DNA of 64,000 nt from Ruegeria_B marisflavi (GTDB lineage Bacteria; Pseudomonadota; Alphaproteobacteria; Rhodobacterales; Rhodobacteraceae), in the NCBI RefSeq assembly GCF_025673445.1, contig NZ_JAOVQN010000013.1, positions 62,001 to 126,000 on the forward strand, given 5' to 3'. Made by a program: the position numbers and the translations under genes. The notes under the pieces are model-generated. The model did no database searches. It was not told the origin of the DNA and saw nothing but the letters and a program-made list of their open reading frames with translations. The first letter of the stretch is position 1. Each line of letters begins with the position of its first letter. Below, one piece after another: positions 8,239 to 15,446 of the stretch.

Positions 8239-9654
8239 ATGACCCTTTCCCAGTTCCGCCAATCGATCGAAGCAGATGTTGCCGCAGGACGCCTGTCTGC
8301 GTGTCTGATCGGAGAGAATGTGATGATCCCGGGGCTGAATGGCGACGTGCCGCTGGTCTATGCCGACTACGTCGCCTCGGGCCGCGCGCTCAGGCAGGTT
8401 GAGGCGTTCGTGGCCGAGCAGGTGCTGCCGTTCTATGCCAACAGCCATACCGAGGCATCCTATTGCGGATCGTACATGACTCGTCTGCGCAGGGAGGCGC
8501 GGGACGAGATTGCCCGGTGCGTGAGCGCCACGGAAGACGACGCGGTGATTTTCGCCGGGTCGGGTGCCACCGCCGGGTTGAACCGGCTGGTCAGCCTGTT
8601 TGGGATTGGGGAGGCTGACCGGCCGGTTGTCTTTATCGGACCATATGAACATCACTCCAATATCCTGCCCTGGCGCGAGAGCCGGGCAAAGGTGGTGGAG
8701 ATCCCCGAGGCGCCCGAGGGCGGTCCGGATCTTGTGGCGCTCGAAGCGGCGCTTCTGGCCCATGCCGACAGCGATCTGAAGGTGGGTGCGTTTTCCGCCG
8801 CATCCAATGTGACCGGGATTGTCACCGACACGGTGCCGGTGACCCGGCTGCTCAAGGCGCATGGCGCGCTGTCGGTCTGGGATTATGCCGGCGGCGGTCC
8901 CTATCTGGCCATCGACATGGGCGAAGGAGGTGTGCGCAAAGATGCGGTGGTCGTCTCGCCGCACAAGTTTCCGGGTGGCCCGGGCTCCTCCGGGGTGCTG
9001 GTCGTGAACAAGCACGCCGTGCGCCGCAAGGCGCCGAGCTGGCCGGGGGGCGGCACCGTCAGTTTCGTGTCGCCCTGGCGTCATGACTACAGCGCCAACC
9101 TGTCCGCGCGGGAAGAGGCCGGAACCCCGAACGTGATCGGCGATATCCGCGCCGCGCTTGCCTTTATCGTCAAGGACGCGGTTGGCACCGACGAGATCGC
9201 CCGGCGTGAGGCACAGTTCAACGCGATGGCGCTGGAGGGGTGGGGGGACAATCCGCATCTGACTCTGTTGGGTACGGACAAGGCGCATCGTTTGCCGATC
9301 TTTTCCTTTCTGGTGCGGGACCGGGCTGGACAGCCCGTGCATCAACAGCTTTTCACCCGGATGCTGAGCGACATCTACGGCATTCAGGCCCGGGGCGGCT
9401 GTGCCTGCGCGGGGCCTTATGCGCACCGCCTGCTGGGGATAGACCGGGCGGCCTCCGAGGCGCTGCATGACGATCTGGCAGCGGGCCGCGAAATGCGCAA
9501 ACCCGGTTGGGTGCGCCTCAATTTCTCGTATCTGATGAGCGAGGATACTGTTCGCTTCATCATCGAGGCCGTCAACGACCTGTCGCGCCGGACCGAGGAC
9601 TATGTGCCGCTCTACCAGGCTGATCCGGCGACCGCGCGTTTCAAGGCCGCATGA
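8239..9654 (+). CDS. class V PLP-dependent aminotransferase, cysteine desulfurase-like
   Basis: 471 aa from ATG 8239 (AGGAG about 8 nt upstream). It has the fold-type I class V pattern: SGATAGLNRLVSLFG near residue 112, a His/His pair in GPYEHHSNILPWRE, the Asp in WDYAGGGPYL, and the Schiff-base Lys at residue 243 in SPHKFPGGPGSSG. Near residue 395 a Cys-rich piece, RGGCACAGPYAHRLLG, sits where the catalytic loop of SufS/NifS-like enzymes lies; similar Cys also occur in other class V enzymes. The sequence is longer than IscS and no Fe-S assembly gene is nearby. The divergent Lrp regulator suggests an amino acid substrate rather than housekeeping sulfur transfer. Confidence 0.85.
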   Translation: MTLSQFRQSIEADVAAGRLSACLIGENVMIPGLNGDVPLVYADYVASGRALRQVEAFVAEQVLPFYANSHTEASYCGSYMTRLRREARDEIARCVSATEDDAVIFAGSGATAGLNRLVSLFGIGEADRPVVFIGPYEHHSNILPWRESRAKVVEIPEAPEGGPDLVALEAALLAHADSDLKVGAFSAASNVTGIVTDTVPVTRLLKAHGALSVWDYAGGGPYLAIDMGEGGVRKDAVVVSPHKFPGGPGSSGVLVVNKHAVRRKAPSWPGGGTVSFVSPWRHDYSANLSAREEAGTPNVIGDIRAALAFIVKDAVGTDEIARREAQFNAMALEGWGDNPHLTLLGTDKAHRLPIFSFLVRDRAGQPVHQQLFTRMLSDIYGIQARGGCACAGPYAHRLLGIDRAASEALHDDLAAGREMRKPGWVRLNFSYLMSEDTVRFIIEAVNDLSRRTEDYVPLYQADPATARFKAA

Positions 9655-9720
9655 GGGAATTGCGGCTTTTCTCAGCCGGATGAGACCGGTATGAGGGGCT
9701 AATCTTCAGGAGCGCCCCGC

Positions 9721-10806
9721 ATGAACCAGTTCACCCCGCAGCCCGGCATCATGGACATCGCCTTGTATCAGGGCGGAAAGGCCCATGTCGAAGGTGTGGC
9801 CAACGTCATCAAGCTGAGTTCGAACGAGAATCCGCTTGGCCCCTGCCCGGCAGCGGTCGAAGCGATCCGGGCCACGGCGGGGCAAGCGCATCGCTATCCC
9901 AGCACCGTCCATGCCGAACTGCGTGCGGCTGTTGGTGAGGTGCACGGGCTCGACCCCGACCTGATCATCTGTGGCGTGGGCAGCGACGAGGTACTGCAAT
10001 TCGTGACCCAGGCCTATACCGGGCCGGGGGACGAGGTGATCTATACAGAGCACGGGTTTTCCATGTACCCGATCCTGGCGCGGATGGCGGGGGCGAGCCC
10101 GGTTCAGGTGCCCGAGTGTCAACGGGTGGTTGATGTCGATGCGATCTTGGCTGCCGTCAATGACCGCACCCGGCTCGTGTTCCTCGCCAATCCGGCCAAT
10201 CCCACCGGTACCATGCTTTCCGAAGCGGAGGTGATCCGGCTGGCCGACGGCCTGCCCGGCAATGTGCTGCTGGTGCTCGACGGGGCCTATGCCGAGTTTG
10301 TCGAGGGGTTCGATGGTGGCGCCGCGCTGGTCTCGGCCCGTGAAAATGTCATCATGACCCGTACATTTTCGAAGATTTATGGATTGGGCGGGCTGCGGAT
10401 CGGCTGGGGTTATGCGCCGCGCGAAATCATCGACGTGCTGAACCGCATCCGCCAGCCCTTCAACCTTTCGACCATGCAACTGGCCGCCGCCGAGGCGGCG
10501 GTCCGCGATCAGGACTGGGTCGTCCGTTGCCGGTCCGAGAATGCCAAATGGCGCGGCTGGATGGCGGGACGGCTTTCAGAACTTGGCGTGCCTTCGGACG
10601 TGTCCTGCGCCAATTTCATCCTGGCCCGTTTTGCCGACCGGGCCGAAGCCGAGGCCTGTGACCTGTTCCTGCAATCGCGCGGTGTGATTGTGCGCCGGGT
10701 GGCGGGGTATAACCTGCCGCAGGCGCTCAGGATCACGGTGGGCGATGAGGCCGGATGCCGTGCCGTCGTCGATGCCGTACGCGCCTTCAGGGAGGGACAA
10801 GCATGA
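9721..10806 (+). CDS. hisC: histidinol-phosphate aminotransferase
   Basis: 361 aa, the usual HisC length, ATG at 9721 with AGGAG 7 nt upstream. Family blocks are KLSSNENPLGPCPAAVEAI near residue 36, HRYPS near residue 58, FLANPANPTG near residue 160, and the PLP Lys at residue 218 in TRTFSKIYGLGGLRIGWG. The enzyme makes histidinol phosphate from imidazole acetol phosphate and glutamate. The stop overlaps the start of tyrC by 4 bp (ATGA). HisC relatives in such hisC-tyrC pairs often also serve as the aromatic aminotransferase for tyrosine and phenylalanine, so a double role is likely. Confidence 0.93.
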   Translation: MNQFTPQPGIMDIALYQGGKAHVEGVANVIKLSSNENPLGPCPAAVEAIRATAGQAHRYPSTVHAELRAAVGEVHGLDPDLIICGVGSDEVLQFVTQAYTGPGDEVIYTEHGFSMYPILARMAGASPVQVPECQRVVDVDAILAAVNDRTRLVFLANPANPTGTMLSEAEVIRLADGLPGNVLLVLDGAYAEFVEGFDGGAALVSARENVIMTRTFSKIYGLGGLRIGWGYAPREIIDVLNRIRQPFNLSTMQLAAAEAAVRDQDWVVRCRSENAKWRGWMAGRLSELGVPSDVSCANFILARFADRAEAEACDLFLQSRGVIVRRVAGYNLPQALRITVGDEAGCRAVVDAVRAFREGQA

Positions 10807-11723
10807 GTCCGGTCTATGATCGCGTCGCACTGATCGGCCTTGGCCTCATCGCCTCTTCGATGTTCTGGGCGATCAAGCGGGCCGGACTGGCGGGAGAGGT
10901 GACTGGCTATGCGCGCTCCGAGGCGACCCGCGACACCGCACGCCAAATCGGTCTGTGTGACCGGGTCTGCGATAGCGCCGCCGATGCTGCGCAAGGCGCC
11001 GACCTCGTGGTGCTCTGCGTTCCTGTGGGCGCAATGGCTGCGGTGGCCGAGGAAATCGGCCCGATGTTGAAACCCGGTGCCACGGTGTCGGACGTCGGTT
11101 CGGTCAAGCGGCATGTGATCGACGCGGTCGGTCCGCATATCCCCGAAGGCGTGCATTTCGTTCCGGCCCACCCCCTGGCAGGAACCGAACACTCTGGCCC
11201 CGAATCCGGGTTTGCCGAGCTGTTCGACAACCGCTGGTGCCTGCTGGTTCCCGTCGAGGGCAGCGACCCCACCGCCGTGGCCCGTTTGCGGAGCTTTTGG
11301 GAGGGTATCGGCTCGAACGTGGACGAGATGGAGGCCGATCACCACGATCTGGTTCTGGCTGTCACCAGCCACGTGCCCCACGCCATCGCCTATACGATGG
11401 TCGGCGTGGCCGATCATCTGCGGCGGGTGACCGAAAGCGAGGTCATCAAGTATTCGGCGGCAGGCTTTCGCGACTTCACCCGGATTGCGGCCTCGGACCC
11501 GACCATGTGGCGTGACGTCTTTCTGACGAACAGGGAGGCAACGCTGGACATCCTGGGCCGTTTTGCCGAGGAATTGTTCGTGTTGCAGAGGGCAATCCGC
11601 ATGGGCGACGAAAAATACCTGTTCGACTACTTTACCCGCACGCGTGCGATCCGGCGCGGCATCATCCAGGCCGGCCAGGATACCGCCGCACCGGATTTCG
11701 GCCGCAGCAAGGCCAAGCCATGA
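10803..11723 (+). CDS. tyrC: prephenate/arogenate dehydrogenase family protein
   Basis: 306 aa from the ATG at 10803, which overlaps the hisC stop; the in-frame extension upstream lies inside hisC. The N-terminal Rossmann fold has VALIGLGLIASSMFWAIKRA, and the catalytic region has VGSVKRHVIDAVGPHIPEGV and HPLAGTEHSGPESGFAELF, a TyrA hallmark with the prephenate-binding His. The C-terminal helical domain carries MEADHHDLVLAVTSHVPHAI. It oxidatively decarboxylates prephenate or arogenate with NAD(P), leading to tyrosine. No chorismate mutase or ACT domain is fused. It overlaps the extensin gene by 4 bp, so hisC, tyrC and the extensin gene look translationally coupled. Confidence 0.92.
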   Translation: MSPVYDRVALIGLGLIASSMFWAIKRAGLAGEVTGYARSEATRDTARQIGLCDRVCDSAADAAQGADLVVLCVPVGAMAAVAEEIGPMLKPGATVSDVGSVKRHVIDAVGPHIPEGVHFVPAHPLAGTEHSGPESGFAELFDNRWCLLVPVEGSDPTAVARLRSFWEGIGSNVDEMEADHHDLVLAVTSHVPHAIAYTMVGVADHLRRVTESEVIKYSAAGFRDFTRIAASDPTMWRDVFLTNREATLDILGRFAEELFVLQRAIRMGDEKYLFDYFTRTRAIRRGIIQAGQDTAAPDFGRSKAKP

Positions 11724-12583
11724 TCGGACGGGGGGCGCTCTTCACGGTTGTGGGGTTGGCCCTTTGGGCTTTTCCCGTCGCCGCGAATGCGCCTTCTGCC
11801 TCCCTGCGGCCGGTTGAGCGACCGGGCAGACCGGGTGATCCGGTGGTAGAGGTGGATGTTCGGTTGGCGGCTGTGGATGCCTCGGCATCGGTCGCCGTGT
11901 CCCGCTTGCGGCCAACCGTTCGTCCGGCATCGGAGCAAGAGATACTGGCTGCGGCGCGGATGCCCGTGCCACAAGATGCGGGACCCGAGCACTCCAGCCG
12001 CCCCGAAGCACGCCCCAAAGAGGTGGAGGAACGCGCTCTTTTCGGGCGCAAGAAACGGCTCAAGGGCTCGGTCTGCGGCAATCCTGACATTCAAGGCGAA
12101 CCGGTGGGCAAGGTGCCGGGCAAGATCAAGGGCTGCGGGCTCAAGGATGCGGTGCGGGTGACCTCGGTATCGGGGGTACGGCTCAGTGTGCCCGCGACAA
12201 TGGACTGTACCACTGCGGAATCGCTGAACCGGTGGGTCGATCGCAGCGTCAAGCCCACGTTTCGCCGGCGCGGGCCCGTTGTGGAACTGAATGTGGCTGC
12301 CCACTATGCCTGTCGCACGCGCAACAACCAGCGCGGCGCCAAGATCTCGGAACATGGCCGTGGCCGAGCCATCGACATTTCAGCCTTTACCATGAACGAC
12401 GGCGAAGTGATCACCGTCGCCGAAGGCTGGAAACGGGGCGCGACCCGCAAGATGCTTCGGCAGGTCTGGAAAGAGGCTTGCGGCCCGTTTGGTACTGTTC
12501 TGGGACCGGAGGCGGACAGATATCACTGGAACCACCTGCACCTGGACACTGCCCGCCATCGGGGTGGGCCTTATTGTCGGTAA
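11720..12583 (+). CDS. extensin-like family protein, exported, LAS-peptidase-like motif
   Basis: 287 aa, ATG overlapping the tyrC stop by 4 bp. A signal peptide is evident (ALFTVVGLALWAFPVAANA, cleavage near residue 25), then a low-complexity Pro/Arg-rich stretch to about residue 115. The C-terminal ~170 residues are an extensin-like C-terminal domain. Within it ISEHGRGRAIDISAF and YHWNHLHLD match the Sx(E)HxxGxAxD and HxH zinc motifs of M15/LAS murein peptidases. I infer a periplasmic zinc enzyme acting on peptidoglycan. Six or more cysteines could form disulfides. The coupling to aromatic amino acid genes is unexplained but common in related genomes as far as I recall. Confidence 0.85.
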   Translation: MIGRGALFTVVGLALWAFPVAANAPSASLRPVERPGRPGDPVVEVDVRLAAVDASASVAVSRLRPTVRPASEQEILAAARMPVPQDAGPEHSSRPEARPKEVEERALFGRKKRLKGSVCGNPDIQGEPVGKVPGKIKGCGLKDAVRVTSVSGVRLSVPATMDCTTAESLNRWVDRSVKPTFRRRGPVVELNVAAHYACRTRNNQRGAKISEHGRGRAIDISAFTMNDGEVITVAEGWKRGATRKMLRQVWKEACGPFGTVLGPEADRYHWNHLHLDTARHRGGPYCR

Positions 12584-12592
12584 AGCGGTCGC

Positions 12593-13594
12593 CTATCGCA
12601 GGAACAGGCGCGGTGCCGGTCCCAGAGGGATCGGGCCCAACGTCACGTAGCCACCCCGGAACCCAAGTTCCAGATCCAGCGCCTCGGGGTTTCCGCCGAG
12701 CCCTGCCAGCATGTTCAGCACTTTTGTCAGCGGTTCCGCCGCCCGAACAGGCAGCGCGCCCGATTGCTGCGCCATCGCCACCATCTCGCGCCAGTTCTCT
12801 GCCTTGAGCGCTACCTCGCCCGTGGGAACGCCATAGTCATCAACAGAAACCTTTCCAGCCGCGAACAGGCGCAGCTCGCCCCATGCGGCTTCGGCCAGTT
12901 TCAGGTTGATCAGGCGGGGTTGCGGGCGGCTTTCCTCCAGCGCGGTCCGGTCCCAGGATTTGTCGAAATCAACGTCAAGGTCGAGTTCCAGCCGGTCGAA
13001 ACTGCGCGGCAACTCTTCGGCCCCGCCAAGCAGGCGGCGCATGTCCTTGCCCGGTGCAAGGTCCGAGGCTTCGGCATGGATGCGATAGGTTTCCGGTTTT
13101 TCCTGCTGTTGCATCGAGATGGAAAGGGCGTCTGCATCCGCCCATACTTCGCCCCCGCGGGACACGGACCATTCGCCGGCGGTCAGGGCCATGGACCTGA
13201 GTGTCAGCGCATTTCCTGGTGCAAGGTCCAGATCGGCGCGCATCGCTGCGGCCTCGATCACCAGCGTCTGGTCGTAGTAAGACAGACGCTGGTGGGTTTC
13301 GGGAAAGTACAGCGTTTGTCGGCCAGGCCAGATTGCCGGGCTTTCCAGCGCCAGCCAGTCGGCGCGCCAGGCGGTTCCGGTGGCGGGATCGGCCAGCGCG
13401 GGGGCGTCGATTGTGATCCGGTGTTGCAGAGGAAAACCCGAAAGACTGACCTGGGAATGTTCCGCCTGCCAGCCGCGGTCCGCCTGTGCTGTGAACCAGT
13501 TTGTGACCGAGCTGCGCAAACCTAGACCCGCAATGGTCCAATACCCGGACCAAACGACCACCGCCAGAAGCCCAACTCGCACGAGGTTCAACAT
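12593..13594 (-). CDS. DUF2125 domain-containing exported protein
   Basis: 333 aa from the ATG at 13594 (MLNLVRVGLLAVVVWSGYW). The frame is open far upstream, but that part is low-information sequence running antisense through the neighbouring gene. The N-terminus is a signal peptide or membrane anchor (residues ~4-26). The rest is beta-rich with repeated LxLxxMxL patterns, matching DUF2125, a family of alphaproteobacterial envelope proteins of unknown role, perhaps related to AsmA-like repeats. It is convergent with the extensin gene (9-bp gap) and divergent from the ChaC-like gene. Confidence 0.78.
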   Translation of the reverse strand: MLNLVRVGLLAVVVWSGYWTIAGLGLRSSVTNWFTAQADRGWQAEHSQVSLSGFPLQHRITIDAPALADPATGTAWRADWLALESPAIWPGRQTLYFPETHQRLSYYDQTLVIEAAAMRADLDLAPGNALTLRSMALTAGEWSVSRGGEVWADADALSISMQQQEKPETYRIHAEASDLAPGKDMRRLLGGAEELPRSFDRLELDLDVDFDKSWDRTALEESRPQPRLINLKLAEAAWGELRLFAAGKVSVDDYGVPTGEVALKAENWREMVAMAQQSGALPVRAAEPLTKVLNMLAGLGGNPEALDLELGFRGGYVTLGPIPLGPAPRLFLR

Positions 13595-13659
13595 TACCTG
13601 CCTCTTTTGTCTGCTCTCGTTTTCCTGTTTATAGGCCGAAACGGGCAAGGACCAGTACG

Positions 13660-14190
13660 ATGACGATGTGGGTTTTCGGATACGGATCGCTGATGTGGAA
13701 CCCCGGTTTCCCGGTGGCCCGGCGCGAACTGGCGACCCTGCATGGCTGGTCGCGGTCCTTTTGCATGAGTTCAATCCATCACCGAGGGAGCGTTGAGAAA
13801 CCGGGCCTGGTTCTGGCCCTGGACGAGCATCAGGGCGCGCAGTGCCGTGGCATCGCCTTTGCGGTCGAAGCCGGGCACGAAGATCGCACGCTGGACGAGT
13901 TGCGCGAGCGCGAACTGATCTCCTCGGCCTATCTGGAGCGTCTGCTGGATGTGCAGCTGGATCGGGGCGAACAGGTAACCGCCGTGGCCTATGTGATCGA
14001 CCCGCATCATGAGCAGTATTGCGGCGGCATGCCATTGGAAGAACAGGCGCTGATCATCGCCAATGCCGTGGGCGGGCGAGGCCCCAACACCGAGTATCTT
14101 TACAACACTGCCGCCCATCTGGCCGAAATCGGGCTCAATGACCCGGATCTTGATTGGCTTTCGGCCCGTGTGCGGCAAATCACGGCATAA
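13660..14190 (+). CDS. ChaC-like gamma-glutamylcyclotransferase
   Basis: 176 aa starting ATG at 13660. The N-terminus has the cyclotransferase signature FGYGSLMWNPGFP (residues 6-18), then CMSSIHHRGSVEKPGLVLAL, and the catalytic Glu is expected in the LRERELIS block around residue 84. The C-terminal YLYNTAAHLAEIGLNDPDLD resembles the ChaC end. ChaC enzymes cleave glutathione to 5-oxoproline and Cys-Gly in the cytosol. The next gene, an ExbB-like channel, starts 71 bp downstream on the same strand, so co-transcription is possible. Confidence 0.9.
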   Translation: MTMWVFGYGSLMWNPGFPVARRELATLHGWSRSFCMSSIHHRGSVEKPGLVLALDEHQGAQCRGIAFAVEAGHEDRTLDELRERELISSAYLERLLDVQLDRGEQVTAVAYVIDPHHEQYCGGMPLEEQALIIANAVGGRGPNTEYLYNTAAHLAEIGLNDPDLDWLSARVRQITA

Positions 14191-14261
14191 ACCCTTGGCG
14201 TTGCGAACAACTTTTCGATAGGTTCGAAACAAGAGCAGTGACAGGTTCAGGAAGTCCGCGT

Positions 14262-15443
14262 ATGGCGCAGCCAGACCGAGAAGCGAGACCGCAATTCTCG
14301 CAACCGTTCCGTCAGATCCTGATGATGCTGATCGTCATTGGACTGTCCGGTTTTGGCACGTTTGTTGCGATGCCGCGGGTGCTGCCGGTGTTCGAGGCGA
14401 ACCCGTACCTGAACGGGTTCATCCTGATGGTCTTTTTCATCGGCGTGGTGACCTGTTTCTGGCAGGTGATCCAGCTTATCGGCTCGGTGCGCTGGATCGA
14501 GGATTTTGCCGCCGGGATGGAGCGCGACGGCACGCCGGCGCCGTCCTTGCTGGCACCACTGGCCTCGCTGTTGCGGTCGCGCGCGGCCCGGATGCAGATT
14601 TCGTCGACTTCGACCCGGTCGATCCTCGACTCGGTGGCCGAGAGGATCGAGGAAGAGCGCGAGATCACGCGCTATATCACCAATGTGCTGATCTACTTGG
14701 GTCTTCTGGGCACCTTTTTTGGTTTGGCGACGACGATTCCGGCCGTGGTCGATACCATCCGCAGCCTCAACCCGCAGGAGGGCGAAGAGGGGCTTGCGGT
14801 CTTCAACCGACTGATGACCGGGCTTGAGGCTCAACTGGGCGGTATGGGCACGGCTTTTGGTTCGTCCCTGCTAGGTCTGGCGGGGTCGTTGATCGTCGGG
14901 CTGCTCGAGCTTTTTGCCGGACACGGCCAGAACCGGTTCTACCGCGAGCTTGAAGAATGGCTGTCCACCATCACCCGGGTCAGTTTCTCGTCGGGCGAGG
15001 ATGGCCATTCGGAAAGCGGTGTGATCGTGGCCGTGCTGGACACCATGGCCGAGCAGATGGATGCCTTGAAGGCCATGTTTGCAGCCTCCGAAGAGGGGCG
15101 AAGCGAGATCACCGGCCGCCTCGGGCAACTGGCCGACGCTATTTCCGAGATGAACATGCGCGATGCCGAAACGGAGAGCATAACCGCTTCGCTCGATCGG
15201 GTCGCCTCGGGGCAAGAGGCGCTGCTGGACCACTTGCGCACCCATGGGCTGCACGAGGGGATGGATGCCGAAAGCCGGATGCGGCTGCGCTCCATCGACG
15301 TTCAAATGCTGCGCATTCTCGAAGAGATTTCCGCCGGGCGACAGGAAAGCATGGCAGAGCTGCGAACCGATATCGAATTGCTTGCCAAGGCGCTGTCCGG
15401 TGGACGCAGGCCGTTGCGTGGCACCACCCGGGACGAGGTGTAA
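14262..15443 (+). CDS. MotA/TolQ/ExbB-type proton channel family protein
   Basis: 393 aa from the ATG at 14262 (MAQPDREARPQ); the longer frame runs into the previous gene. Four membrane segments are visible: residues ~17-40, ~46-70, ~140-165 (YLGLLGTFFGLATTIPAVVD) and ~195-220 (MGTAFGSSLLGLAGSLIVGL). The last two form the MotA/ExbB core. About 170 cytoplasmic residues follow, with regular helix and Glu/Gln-rich stretches (MAEQMDALKAMF). It pairs with the MotB/OmpA-like gene 3 bp downstream, so the two should form a proton-driven stator-like complex. This is longer than TolQ or ExbB and nearer to MotA/ZorA types. Confidence 0.85.
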   Translation: MAQPDREARPQFSQPFRQILMMLIVIGLSGFGTFVAMPRVLPVFEANPYLNGFILMVFFIGVVTCFWQVIQLIGSVRWIEDFAAGMERDGTPAPSLLAPLASLLRSRAARMQISSTSTRSILDSVAERIEEEREITRYITNVLIYLGLLGTFFGLATTIPAVVDTIRSLNPQEGEEGLAVFNRLMTGLEAQLGGMGTAFGSSLLGLAGSLIVGLLELFAGHGQNRFYRELEEWLSTITRVSFSSGEDGHSESGVIVAVLDTMAEQMDALKAMFAASEEGRSEITGRLGQLADAISEMNMRDAETESITASLDRVASGQEALLDHLRTHGLHEGMDAESRMRLRSIDVQMLRILEEISAGRQESMAELRTDIELLAKALSGGRRPLRGTTRDEV

Positions 15444-15446
15444 AAC

